A DNA stretch of 64,000 bases from Nostocales cyanobacterium HT-58-2 (GTDB taxonomy: Bacteria; Cyanobacteriota; Cyanobacteriia; Cyanobacteriales; Nostocaceae). The notes under the pieces are model-generated. The model saw only the letters and a program-made list of their open reading frames with translations, did not search any database and was not told where the DNA came from. The stretch is taken from NCBI GenBank assembly GCA_002163975.1, contig CP019636.1, positions 6,451,501-6,515,500 of the forward strand, read 5' to 3'. Position 1 is the stretch's first letter. Each line of letters starts with the position of its first letter. This document shows, piece by piece, positions 25,569-35,400 of the stretch. The position numbers and the translations under genes were made by a program.

Positions 25569-26723
25569 ATGCTAGAAACGTCTACCAAACCACTGCTAAA
25601 TTCTCTATTAGATATCGCTAGCAATATCCAAATTGAATCTAATTTTTGCATTCGCCATCCTACATATCAACCCTTTGCTCTACCAGCTAAAATAGCAGAG
25701 CGAATTCGACAAAATGCGCCAGTGTTACAACACAAGTATCTTACTCTGTTACTACGAAATTTTCTTCACGGTATTTATTATAATGGCTCTCTGCAAACCA
25801 GATTGTCACTTAATAGTGATTTGAGTCATGACTTACCACATAAAATTTTAGAAAGTTATTCTATCTTTGAGATTGATTGGCAATTTTACGAGCTACTAGA
25901 TAATAGTAATCACGGTATAGGTTATTTTGATCCAGGTTGGCAGGTGTTGCGACGAGAACCTGATGGTAGTATTGCAGTGACCAAAAGCGATTTGACATTG
26001 TATGTTGAGTACAATCACTCTTCTGTTTTTGACACACTAGCGTTTACGGGTATGTCCTACCACAAATCAAACTGTTCGTCTCAGAACACAGAACCGTCAA
26101 CGCAGACTGCCAAAGTCGGAGAGTTGATTAATATCTGGATGCCTAAAAATCGGCTGCAAAACGGCTTTTACGTGGCGGTTAGCAATGTCGGACAGGATTT
26201 GCTGTCTAACGCAGATGCTAATTTGAGTATAGGGCAAATTTACTTCAATGTGACTGCCATGGGTGCGATCGCCCTTATGGATAGCCTCACACAGCAACTA
26301 AACGACGCTGCGATTCCCTTTAATTTTCAAGTTTTACACAATCGGGTTGCCTATGGACGCTACGACTCAGGAGTGCTGTCCTTTGAACGCGAAGACTATC
26401 CAATAGTGAGAAAAGTGCTTCAAGCTGTCTATGCACAGCATAAATCTCATTTTTACAGAGAAATCCCCTTATTTACCAAGTTTTTGGCACCGGGGTTGAG
26501 TTTTGCTGAAGAAATCAGCCAAAAATTTGCCGCACAGGAAAGTTTTGGAATGAACCGGTGCCAAATCGTGGCTAATGCGTTGTTGGAAGTTTGGGAACAA
26601 GGTAAGGATTCTATTGAGGAGCGCATGAGGGCAATTCACCTACATTTTACTCGGCTCGGTCTTGATTTACAGCGTCCTTACCTCAATCCTGGCTCTGAGG
26701 ATATTTACTACCCATTAAACTGA
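25569..26723 (+). CDS. HopA1-domain protein, putative phospho-Ser/Thr lyase
   Basis: 384 residues; AAGGTG 6 nt before the ATG is a good ribosome-binding site. The C-terminal half matches the HopA1 effector family: a central strand set with NGFYVAVSNVG, IGQIYFNVTAMGAIALMDSLTQQLN (about 222-246), FNFQVLHNRVAYGRYDSGVLSF (about 251-272), and the helical end. HopA1 is a Pseudomonas type III effector, but the same domain is the lyase half of split dehydratases in thioamitide and class V lanthipeptide pathways. Paired with the upstream APH-like kinase, a dehydration role is a reasonable inference. The N-terminal 110 residues are helical. A strong terminator follows at 26750, so the unit appears to be just these two genes. 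Confidence 0.78.
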   Translation: MLETSTKPLLNSLLDIASNIQIESNFCIRHPTYQPFALPAKIAERIRQNAPVLQHKYLTLLLRNFLHGIYYNGSLQTRLSLNSDLSHDLPHKILESYSIFEIDWQFYELLDNSNHGIGYFDPGWQVLRREPDGSIAVTKSDLTLYVEYNHSSVFDTLAFTGMSYHKSNCSSQNTEPSTQTAKVGELINIWMPKNRLQNGFYVAVSNVGQDLLSNADANLSIGQIYFNVTAMGAIALMDSLTQQLNDAAIPFNFQVLHNRVAYGRYDSGVLSFEREDYPIVRKVLQAVYAQHKSHFYREIPLFTKFLAPGLSFAEEISQKFAAQESFGMNRCQIVANALLEVWEQGKDSIEERMRAIHLHFTRLGLDLQRPYLNPGSEDIYYPLN

Positions 26724-26749
26724 TAATATATCGCGGTAAAATTGTTTAC

Positions 26750-26780
26750 TATAGCAGGCTTTTAGCCTGCTATATTTTTA
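26750..26780 (+). terminator. rho-independent terminator after the HopA1 gene
   Basis: An 11-bp perfect stem TATAGCAGGCT/AGCCTGCTATA with loop TTT (26750-26774) is followed by TTTTTAAA. It lies 27 nt after the stop codon and separates the kinase-HopA1 unit from the thioesterase gene. Confidence 0.92.
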
Positions 26781-26805
26781 AATTCTGAATTTTGAATTTC
26801 TAAAT

Positions 26806-27252
26806 ATGCCCTTTACTTATAACCGTACTGTTCGCTTTCAAGATACTGATGCTGCTGGAGTCGTTTACTTTGCCAATATCTTGGCTATTTGTCATGAGGC
26901 TTATGAAGAGTCGTTAGTAGTGTCTGGCATTAATCTCAAAGAATTTTTTACAAATCCATCTGTGGCTTTCCCCGTTGTTCATGCAAATGTGGACTTTTTT
27001 CGTCCTCTGTATTGTGGTGACAATTTGGTTATTAGATTGATGCCTCAACAGCTTAGTATTGATAGATTTGAAGTGGCTTATGAAGTGATGGTTGGTGAGA
27101 TGATGGCTGCTAAGTCAGTCACTAGGCACGTTTGTATTGAGACAAATAGCAGAACCAAAACAGAGTTGCCAGAAAACATGAAGGAATGGTTGGAGAATAA
27201 CAAGAGAGGTGCAGAGAGTGCAGAGAGAAGAAAGTCAAGAGAGGTTATTTGA
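26806..27252 (+). CDS. 1,4-dihydroxy-2-naphthoyl-CoA thioesterase (hotdog fold)
   Basis: 148 residues. YNRTVRFQDTDAAGVVYFANILAICHEAYEESL carries the 4HBT-family catalytic Asp (DTDAAGVVYF) and hotdog helix. In cyanobacteria and plants this enzyme hydrolyses DHNA-CoA before phytyl transfer in phylloquinone synthesis, and the neighbouring menE, menC, menA and menF genes support that. The last 20 residues (KRGAESAERRKSREVI region) come from a purine-rich repeat (GAGGTGCAGAGAGTGCAGAG), apparently acquired by loss of the original stop. It is convergent with menE. Confidence 0.88.
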   Translation: MPFTYNRTVRFQDTDAAGVVYFANILAICHEAYEESLVVSGINLKEFFTNPSVAFPVVHANVDFFRPLYCGDNLVIRLMPQQLSIDRFEVAYEVMVGEMMAAKSVTRHVCIETNSRTKTELPENMKEWLENNKRGAESAERRKSREVI

Positions 27253-27295
27253 AAAGTCAAGAGTCAAAAGTCAAAAGTCAAGAGTCAAAGGAAAT
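27230..27295 (+). repeat. short GTCAA-based simple repeats
   Basis: Several copies of AAGTCAAGAGTCAAAAGTC fill the spacer between the thioesterase and menE stops and begin inside the thioesterase gene. They are typical intergenic short repeats of heterocystous cyanobacteria. Confidence 0.8.
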
Positions 27296-27301
27296 TTTCT
27301 T

Positions 27302-28753
27302 CTAGTCAGTCTGACTAGTTTGAAGAAATTTTTGGGCTATTTGTTGTAATTCTTGGCGATTGATTTTGCCTTGTGAGTTTCGAGGTAAATTTTGTACCGG
27401 AATCCAATGTTTAGGAATTTTAAATTTACTAAGTTTTTCTTTTAGGAGATTTCGGATTTCTAAAACAGAGGTATTTGAGTTTTTGGGTATATAAATTGCT
27501 GTGACTGCTTGTCCCCAGAGTTTATCGGGTATCCCAATAACAGATACATCTGCTACCATTCCTGTTGCTCTAATGGTTGATTCGATTTCTATGGGATAAA
27601 CATTTTCGCCACCTGTAATGATTTTGTCGCTGTTACGCCCGACGATATGTAAATATCCTTGGTTATCTAAGAAACCCAAATCATCAACTTGCAAATATTC
27701 TTGATGTTCCCAACTGTTAGGATAGTAACCTAGTGCTAGAGATTGAGAATAAATTGTGATATTTCCTATTTGATTTGAATTCAATTCTTTGCCTTGATAA
27801 TTAGAAATTTTTATATGAGCATGGGGGAGAATTTGAGTACAGCTATTTTTCCCATTGAGAAAATCATCTGGTTTAAGGGTGGCAATTTGCGATGCAGTTT
27901 CTGTCATGCCATACGTGGGAGCTAACCGGATGTTGTAATATCGAGCTTTTTCTAAAAGTTCATTCCAAGCTGGTGCACCTCCTAAGAGTACTGTTTGAAA
28001 CTGGGAGAGCCACTCAGTTAATTTAGAATTTTGTAGAAGACGTTGTAACTGAGTTGGTACTAAAGAAATAAAAAAAATTGTTGGATCAAGATTCTCTATT
28101 GGACTAGATTCTAATTCTTTAAACGGTAGGATAACTAACTTACCACCAGTGCTAAAAGAGCGCATAAATTGCATTAAACCGCTGACATGATAAAGCGGTA
28201 ATACACAAAAAGAATTCACTTCCTTGAGCAGAAAATATTCTGTAAATCCTCGCACAGACGCCATTAAAGTTTCCCAGGTGTGAATAGCAAACTTTATCTT
28301 TCCTGATGAACCACCAGTGGGAATCATGATTAGTGTCGAGTGGAGAGAAATCTCCCTTGGGGAAACGATGGAGGGAAAAACCTCCCCTTGTCCCCGCGTC
28401 CCCGTGTTCTCTTCTGTTACTCCCCAATTCTTAGTCCCTAGTCCCCAAATTAAATCCGGCTTGACTAAATCAAACACCTGTTGCCATTCTTGTGGTGTCC
28501 AATCGGGGTTGCAAAGAAAAACAGGACAACGAGCTGCACAAGCGGCGAGAAAACCTGCTAAAAAGCGCACTGGTTCGCGTTCAGCGAGGATAATTCTTAG
28601 TGGTGTTCCTCGATAATGTGAAAACTGCGTTAATTCTGAATAGAGTTGTTCGGTTAATTGTGCAAATAAATGGCTGTCATCACAAATTAGCCAATCATTC
28701 GTCAGAGGCTGGCAAAATGCTCGCTGCACAAAATTTTCTATAATTTTTTCCAT
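27302..28753 (-). CDS. menE: o-succinylbenzoate-CoA ligase
   Basis: The ATG at 28751-28753 gives 483 residues (MEKIIENFVQRAF) and overlaps the end of menC by 16 bp; the frame is open 12 codons further. It is an ANL-superfamily adenylating enzyme: P-loop MIPTGGSSGKIKFAIHT, YGMTETASQI, DDLGFLDNQGYLHIVGRNSDKIITGGENVYPIE and the C-terminal NSQGKINRQEL with the catalytic Lys. It activates OSB with ATP and CoA for phylloquinone synthesis. About 35 residues before the P-loop (NTGTRGQGEVFPSIVSPRE region, 28340-28447) look like translated repeat sequence rather than family core. Confidence 0.94.
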   Translation of the reverse strand: MEKIIENFVQRAFCQPLTNDWLICDDSHLFAQLTEQLYSELTQFSHYRGTPLRIILAEREPVRFLAGFLAACAARCPVFLCNPDWTPQEWQQVFDLVKPDLIWGLGTKNWGVTEENTGTRGQGEVFPSIVSPREISLHSTLIMIPTGGSSGKIKFAIHTWETLMASVRGFTEYFLLKEVNSFCVLPLYHVSGLMQFMRSFSTGGKLVILPFKELESSPIENLDPTIFFISLVPTQLQRLLQNSKLTEWLSQFQTVLLGGAPAWNELLEKARYYNIRLAPTYGMTETASQIATLKPDDFLNGKNSCTQILPHAHIKISNYQGKELNSNQIGNITIYSQSLALGYYPNSWEHQEYLQVDDLGFLDNQGYLHIVGRNSDKIITGGENVYPIEIESTIRATGMVADVSVIGIPDKLWGQAVTAIYIPKNSNTSVLEIRNLLKEKLSKFKIPKHWIPVQNLPRNSQGKINRQELQQIAQKFLQTSQTD

Positions 28754-29778
28754 AAATCTTCTGGCAAAGTTGCTTCTTGGGCAAACCAATGGTTGACACC
28801 AAAACCTACGGCTCTGTTATGCTCAGATAATTCAGCTGCTAGCTTGAGTGCAGCTTGTCTACCAATTGTGGTTTCAAACACAGATGAAAAGACAGCGTCA
28901 ATTTTATGCTGTTGACAAAACTGACGCAGACGCGATGGTGAACCGACTATCCCAGGCTTAATCACGAAAATTTTTCGCCAACCTTGTTTAAAGCAGGTGA
29001 CGAGTTGGTGAAGTGTCGCGACAGATTCATCTAGGGCGATCGCCGTCTGGTAACAATCACTCAATTTCAACATCGCCTCAAATTGATCTACTGACAAAGG
29101 CTGTTCAATAAATTCAATTTCTACGGGAAATTTGTTATTTGTCTTAACATTGTCACAAGTTCGGAGCCATAAGTGAGCTTGTTCATAGCTCAATCCGCCG
29201 TTGGCATCTAATCGTAGTTTTGTAGAGGCTGGCAAAGTTTGAGAGAGTATTTCAAAAATTTCTAGTTCTTGGGCAATTGGATAAACGCCTATCTTCCATT
29301 TAAAAGTGCTGTATCCTTCCTTCCACAGCTTCTGCCATACCTCCAGTGCTGCTTCCCCAGCTGGTAATAACCCACTGTAGGAGACAATGGGACAATGGGA
29401 CAAGGGGACACCGAGACACGGAGACACAGAAACTTTTTCTCTCTCCGCATCAGCGCGTCCCCCATTCTCCGCATCTTTCTTCACTCCCCACTCCCAAGCT
29501 GACTCAAACCCAAACTGACACGCAGGTAACTCGTCAGGAATCGAGAAAATCGTCTCTTGTGTGATTTCCTCTGGAAGTTGATGACAAAATTCTAGGGCTT
29601 GTTCTAAGGTTTCAGAACCAAACCAGCTAATTGGTGCAATTTCCCCCCAACCAATGTTTCCTGTTTCATCCGTGAGGCGGAGGATAACACCTTCGCGGAT
29701 ATCCCAAGTCCCATGACTTGTGGAGAGCGATCGCACAAATTTCTGCTGATAAGGACGAAACTCAAATTGATATCGCAT
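28738..29778 (-). CDS. menC: o-succinylbenzoate synthase
   Basis: The start ATG 29776-29778 overlaps the menA stop (TGATG), giving 346 residues (MRYQFEFRPYQQKF). It is of the enolase superfamily: the capping domain is followed by FKWKIGV with the catalytic Lys pair, LRLDANGG (metal Asp), EFIEQPL (metal Glu), ALDES (metal Asp/Glu) and FVIKPGIVGS (second catalytic Lys). It dehydrates SHCHC to o-succinylbenzoate. Residues about 95-132 (VKKDAENGGRADAEREKVS and onward) are a charged, low-complexity stretch encoded by tandem GGGACAATGGGACAAGGGGAC-like repeats, inserted before YSGLLPAG. It is the middle gene of menA-menC-menE. Confidence 0.93.
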   Translation of the reverse strand: MRYQFEFRPYQQKFVRSLSTSHGTWDIREGVILRLTDETGNIGWGEIAPISWFGSETLEQALEFCHQLPEEITQETIFSIPDELPACQFGFESAWEWGVKKDAENGGRADAEREKVSVSPCLGVPLSHCPIVSYSGLLPAGEAALEVWQKLWKEGYSTFKWKIGVYPIAQELEIFEILSQTLPASTKLRLDANGGLSYEQAHLWLRTCDNVKTNNKFPVEIEFIEQPLSVDQFEAMLKLSDCYQTAIALDESVATLHQLVTCFKQGWRKIFVIKPGIVGSPSRLRQFCQQHKIDAVFSSVFETTIGRQAALKLAAELSEHNRAVGFGVNHWFAQEATLPEDLWKKL

Positions 29779-30683
29779 CAAAAGCCTACAAGCAAGAATC
29801 CTAAACCAAACAGCAAACAACTCCAAAAATGCACGGATACGGCAATAAATTTACAGTTCTTCACTTTTTCCGGCTGATTGTGATTTTCCTGGACATGAGT
29901 GCATAATTTTATAGCGAAGGGTAAACTCGCAAAATTGAGTAAAGTCCATGCTGGAAAAATCCCACAAACGACAAAAAGCAAAGTGAAGGCGTAAATGCTA
30001 CTCGTAAACCAAGGTAAGAGTTGAGCTGCTTTTTGTGTTCCTATCCGGACTATTGGGGAACGCTTGCCTGCTGCTATGTCATCCTCAACTTGGTGAAAGT
30101 GCGAACAAAATAAAATTAAACTTGTTGCAATTCCGACAATCACCGAAGCTGCAAAACTCATTGTTGACCAGCTAGCAGTTTGACTATAATACGCTGCTGC
30201 GATAGCTAAGGGACCGAACGCAAAAAAGCAAATAATTTCCCCCAGGCCTTGGTATCCTAGACGAAAAGGAGGTCCTTGGTAAGTGTAGCCCAAAGCACAA
30301 CAAACTAAAATTATTTCTATTACGGTTAAGTCTTGTTGCCACCAAGCTATTGCTAGTATTCCTAGCAAACCCAGACCTAAAAATAAATTTCCCAGCCAAA
30401 ATATTAATAGCTTATTGCCTGTTAAATTCACCAAAGAATGGTGTTTATTTTTGTCAATTCCTGTGTCTGAATCAAAGACATCATTACTGAGATTCTCCCA
30501 AGCCAGAATAAAAATTGCAGCAACTAAGAAAGTAGAAAAAATTGCTCCATGAAATATCTTAGTTTCTGCAAAAGCGATAGCCGTTCCTACCCAGATGGGC
30601 ATAAGTGCAACGCTGTACATTGGCGGTTTTAACGCCGCCATCCATAACTTAGTGTTGGGATAAGAAATCAGCTTTGTAGTCAT
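29778..30683 (-). CDS. menA: 1,4-dihydroxy-2-naphthoate phytyltransferase
   Basis: 301 residues with eight to nine hydrophobic helices, UbiA superfamily. The first prenyl-diphosphate motif is NLSNDVFDSDTGIDKNKHHSLVNLTG; the second loop is SHFHQVEDDIAAGKRSPIVRIGTQKA. In cyanobacteria it attaches the phytyl (or prenyl) chain to DHNA in phylloquinone synthesis for photosystem I. It is the first gene of menA-menC-menE, with 1-nt stop/start overlap to menC, implying translational coupling. It is divergent from menF across a 333-bp spacer. Confidence 0.94.
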   Translation of the reverse strand: MTTKLISYPNTKLWMAALKPPMYSVALMPIWVGTAIAFAETKIFHGAIFSTFLVAAIFILAWENLSNDVFDSDTGIDKNKHHSLVNLTGNKLLIFWLGNLFLGLGLLGILAIAWWQQDLTVIEIILVCCALGYTYQGPPFRLGYQGLGEIICFFAFGPLAIAAAYYSQTASWSTMSFAASVIVGIATSLILFCSHFHQVEDDIAAGKRSPIVRIGTQKAAQLLPWFTSSIYAFTLLFVVCGIFPAWTLLNFASLPFAIKLCTHVQENHNQPEKVKNCKFIAVSVHFWSCLLFGLGFLLVGF

Positions 30684-31016
30684 CAGTCGTGATTAATAAA
30701 AGTGCTAGCAACTTTTTGGTCAGAGGTTTTATGGTTTGTCAATTCACCAGATATAGGCACCATACTCAAAAAAGCCACTTTTTCTATAAGAACAAAGCAT
30801 TCATCCGGTGCATTAACGCTTTAACCAGGTTATGCTCTCTCACTCTCAAATGACAGCAAAAACTTAGCACTGCAATCGGATTTTTGTTAAACCACAATCT
30901 GGCAGAGCCATTACACTGGTTAAAAGACGGCTGTTTTGTGTTACCTGTAGAAATACGACCACGAATTATCACTCTTTTGGAAGTTAACTTCAAAAAAATT
31001 TACTCTTTCTAGATCC
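30684..31016. promoter_or_regulatory. divergent control region between menA and menF
   Basis: 333 bp with no supported gene, holding the promoters of both men units. No palindrome or recognised operator was found; the small minus-strand open frame at 30784-30993 lacks any supporting signal. Confidence 0.45.
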
Positions 31017-32435
31017 ATGACAGTTTCTTCATGTAACGCTGACTTTTTTGTATATAATAAGGAACTATGCTGCTTTCTTTTAGCTGTTCAGCAAAATTGC
31101 ATAAAGAACAATAGCACGCAAATTGCTAGTCTCTCGCTAGAGATTGACTGGGTTGATCCTCTGGTTGTCCTAAATCAACTCGCAGAACCAAATAAAATTA
31201 ATTTTTACTGGGAAAATAGAGGAAAAAAGGAAGCACTTGCTGCTGTTGATGCTGTCGCTAAATTGGAAATTGCAGGGAAAGACCGTTTCGCTAAATCAGA
31301 AGAGTTTATTCAAGAGATTGTTCAAAATATAACTTGCTTTTCTAAGACAAACCAAGTTTTTTCTGGAACTCAATTTTTATGTAGTTTTAGTTTTTTTGAT
31401 CAAAATACCCAAGCAGGTTATCCATTTTCAGCAGCTACCATTTTTCTCCCACGTTGGCAAGTGACTGTCAAAAATGAGTGTTGCGTCTTAGTTTTAAATA
31501 CGATTATCAATGCTGAGGTGGATATTCAGAAAATATTACAAATTTTTTGGCGCAAAATAGAAATCATTGATTCTTTAAGATATAATCCATCAAATCTTGA
31601 TTGTTCTTTTTTACCAAAATTTAGCAAGAAATCTGTTGCCAATCCTCAAAAGTTTAAGAATTCTGTCTTGTCAGCTTTGGAGAAAATTCAATCTCATCAT
31701 TTAAGTAAAATTGTTTTGGCGGATGCACTAGATGTTAGGTCAAATGCTCACTTTAATTTAATTCAATCTTTAAATAACCTGCGCCAACTGCACCCTAATT
31801 GTTACATATTTTCTATAGGAAATGGGAAAAGACAGAATTTTATAGGGGCAAGTCCAGAACGCTTAATTAGTATTCAGCAACAACAGTTAATTACTGATGC
31901 TTTGGCTGGTTCTGCACCACGAGGTAAAACACCTGCTGAAGATGCGGCTAATGCAAGTCGGTTACTCAACAGTGAGAAAGAAAGGCATGAACATTCCTTG
32001 GTGATTGATTTCATTACACAACGTCTGTCTCAACTCGGTTTACTCCCTCAAGTTTTAGCGCCTCGCTTACGGCAATTATCTAACATCCAGCACTTATGGA
32101 CGCCTATCAGCGCCGTCGTTCCTAGTAACGTACATCCATTAAAGATAGTCGCGCAATTGCATCCTACACCAGCAGTTGCGGGTGCTTCCCGAGAAGTGGC
32201 TTGTAGCGAAATTCGTCGCTATGAAAGCTTTGAAAGGGGTTTATATGCTGCACCGCTTGGTTGGGTAGACTTGGAGGGAAACTGTGAGTTTATTGTGGGA
32301 ATTCGTTCAGCACTTATAGATGGCGATCGCGCCAGACTTTACGCAGGTGCTGGTATTGTTGCTGGTTCTGATCCTGACAAAGAACTTGCAGAAGTTCAAC
32401 TCAAATTGCAAGCGTTGCTAAAAGCATTAGTTTAG
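31017..32435 (+). CDS. menF: isochorismate synthase
   Basis: 472 residues. The C-terminal two thirds are the chorismate-binding fold: LSKIVLADALDVRS, FIGASPERLISI, TDALAGSAPRGKTPAEDAANA, HLWTPISAVVP, LHPTPAVAGASREVA and YAAPLGWVDLEGNCEFIVGIRSALI, including the Mg-binding Glu residues. It converts chorismate to isochorismate, the first committed step to phylloquinone. The N-terminal 150 residues are less conserved, as usual. It overlaps the convergent histidine kinase gene by 9 bp. Confidence 0.94.
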   Translation: MTVSSCNADFFVYNKELCCFLLAVQQNCIKNNSTQIASLSLEIDWVDPLVVLNQLAEPNKINFYWENRGKKEALAAVDAVAKLEIAGKDRFAKSEEFIQEIVQNITCFSKTNQVFSGTQFLCSFSFFDQNTQAGYPFSAATIFLPRWQVTVKNECCVLVLNTIINAEVDIQKILQIFWRKIEIIDSLRYNPSNLDCSFLPKFSKKSVANPQKFKNSVLSALEKIQSHHLSKIVLADALDVRSNAHFNLIQSLNNLRQLHPNCYIFSIGNGKRQNFIGASPERLISIQQQQLITDALAGSAPRGKTPAEDAANASRLLNSEKERHEHSLVIDFITQRLSQLGLLPQVLAPRLRQLSNIQHLWTPISAVVPSNVHPLKIVAQLHPTPAVAGASREVACSEIRRYESFERGLYAAPLGWVDLEGNCEFIVGIRSALIDGDRARLYAGAGIVAGSDPDKELAEVQLKLQALLKALV

Positions 32436-35400
32436 AATTCCCTGTAATGTTATTAACAATTGCCTAACAGTGTAAGGCTTTGACAAAAAAGTTTCAACGC
32501 CAACCGCTTGCGTAAATTGCTTATTGTCTGAAAGCCCGCTTGCAGCCATAATCTTGACATCTGGATTCATTTTTTGCAAAGCACGGATGGTGGTTATGCC
32601 ATCCATAACTGGCATCATCATATCTACAAATACAACTTTAATTTCTTCCCGATTTTGAGCGTACAATGCCATTGCTTCAATGCCATCACAAGCTGTTAAC
32701 ACTTTATAGTTGTAACCTTCCAGCATAATTTTGGTAATCTCTCGAATTTCAGCCTCATCGTCTACTACCAAAATCAATTCCCCATTTCCCGTAGGCAATT
32801 CTGAATGTTCTATGAGCGAGGTTCGGTTCTCTACGATAGCTTTTAAGAAGACCTGAAATTGTGTTCCTCGACCAACTGTGCTAAAAACATTGACAAAACC
32901 GCCGTGACTTTTCATGATACCAAGCACAGTTGACAGACCAAGCCCTGAACCTTTTCCAACTTCTTTTGTTGTAAAGAAAGGCTCAAAAATTCTATCCAAT
33001 ATTTCAGGAGGCATACCAACTCCAGTATCCTTTACTGTAATCATGATGTGGGGACCAAGAGTTGCTTCAAAATTCATTCGGGCATAGTTTTCGTCAATCA
33101 AGAAATTTTCGGCAGAAATACTTAAAACACCACCATATGGCATTGCATCACGAGCATTAATGACTAAATTCATCAGCACCTGATGCAATTGTGTCATATT
33201 GCCAGAAACAGTCCAAAGATTTGGAGCGACATCAGCGTGAAGTTCGATAGATTTAGGAAATGTGTGTCTAGTAAATTGCTCAATTTCTGATATCAAATGC
33301 CTCATTTGTACAATAGTGTGCCTACCTTCAACACCGCGTGCAAACGATAGGACTTGCTGAACCAAAGCTGCACCACGCTGAGCGTTTGTTTCTAATGTCT
33401 CCAGGAGCGGCTGGTTTCGCTCATCAGGAGATCTCATCCGCAAAAGTTGAGCAGACATGAGCATGGGAGCGAGTATGTTGTTGAGATCATGCGCTATGCC
33501 GCTAGCAAGTGTACCCAAGCTTTCCAGCCGCTGAGTGCGGAGAAACTGGGCTTCAAGTTGTTTCTTTTCGGTGATGTCGGTGTCAACGCTCAGGATAGCT
33601 TTTGGATTTCCGTGTTCATCGCGTACTAGTGTCCAACGACTTTCAACGACGATTTCTGTGCCATCTTTCATGAGTTTATGCAACTCACCACACCACTCAC
33701 CTGCAAGGTTAACTTGATGAAGAGCCTCTTCAACCTGCGGCGAAGTTTCCTTGTACAATAGCTCGTTGGCATTCTTACCCAAAACTTCTGGCGCTTTCCA
33801 ACCGTAAAGATTCTCAGCTCCTGTGTTCCAGAAGACAATTTTGCTTTCTAAATCTCTCACCAAAATGGCATCTTTAGCAATGTTCAGTAGAGCAGCTTGT
33901 TCGTGGATTTTCTGTTCTGCTTTTTTGCGCTCGGTGATATCCATTGCGACACCAATCATACGGATTGGTTTCCCAGTGTGATCATAGTGCACCTGACCCT
34001 TAGCACCTATCCAGCGCAGCGTGCTTTCTGGTTGAACGGTTCGAAATTCAACTTCATAGTCTGCCCTGGTTTCAACAGCATTCCTTATGGAAGTAGCCAC
34101 AATCTCGCGGTCCTCAGGATGAATAGAGTTGAGAAAATCCTCTAAGGTATGCCCATGAGAACCTGAGGGAATGAAACCTATTGCTCCCGTAGGAGCATAA
34201 TCCAAGCCTTTATTATTGGGTATATTCCAGTCCCAAGTTATCATGCGAGCTGCTTCTAAGGCTAACCTCAATCGTGCTTCCCTGTCTTGCAGTGCTTCAA
34301 GCGTCAGCTTTTGCTCTGTGATATCTATGCACGAACCAATGTAACCCGCAAAACCACCGTCGGAATGAAACCTTGGAGTGCCTGTATTTAGTAGCCAACG
34401 ATACTCACCATCAAAACGCCTGAGGCGGTATTCCATGGTGAAACTTTGACGAGCATCAAATGCAGTTGTGTAGGTTTCTGAGCAAACCTGCAAATCATCA
34501 GGATGAATAAGTTCTGCCCAACCCTCACCTAGTTCTTCTTCGAGTGTGCGTCCAGTAAATTCTAACCAGTTTTTATTGAAATAATCACAAAGCTTGTCAG
34601 TCCCACTCATCCATATCATCACTGGGGCTGTGTCTGCCATATTGCGAAATCGTTCTTCACTTTCTTGAAGAGCGGCGATCGCATTTTTGCGTTCGGTGAT
34701 GTCTATAGAAACGCCAACAATGCCGACTAAAACACCTTTATCATCATATATGGGCGAATTCGTCACTGAAATTGGGAACAACGTGCCATCTTGATGCCGA
34801 ACGAGAAATTCACCAGACCAACTTTCACCGCGCTGTAAGCGGGACAAAATCTCAACGGCTTGCTCTTGTGAAGTTTCAGAAGTAACGACTTGCAGAATAT
34901 TTTGACCTAAGACCTCCATTGCTGACCAGCCGTAGAGTTTTTCCGCAAAGCGATTCCAATATACAATTCCTCCCTCCACATCAGTAGCAATCACTGCCTG
35001 TTCTACCGCTGATAGCAAATGCGCCTGAAAGTTAAGTGCTGCTTCTGCCGACTTGCGTTGGGTAATATCACTAGCTACACCCAAAATCTGTAAGGGCAAA
35101 CCTTGGGAATTTTTGGTAAATACGGTCTCTCGACTACACAACCAACGCCACTTACCACTGGCATCTCGCATCCGGTACTCTATTTCGAGAACCTCGCCCT
35201 CCTTAATAGTTTCAAAACATTTGAGATGTTCTCTCACTCTTGGCATATCATCCGGATGAACGAGATTCGGTAATACTGTCTTTCCCATGGCTTGAATTTC
35301 CTGGCAATTGTAGCCAAGAATCTCGAAAATGTGCCGATTTATATAGATGTTGCGCTGTTCAATTAAGTCGTAGACATAGATAATATCTAGGCTGGTTTCA

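Noticed and set aside
30784..30993. 69-codon minus-strand ORF between menA and menF
   Set aside because: No SD sequence, atypical composition and location in a divergent promoter region.
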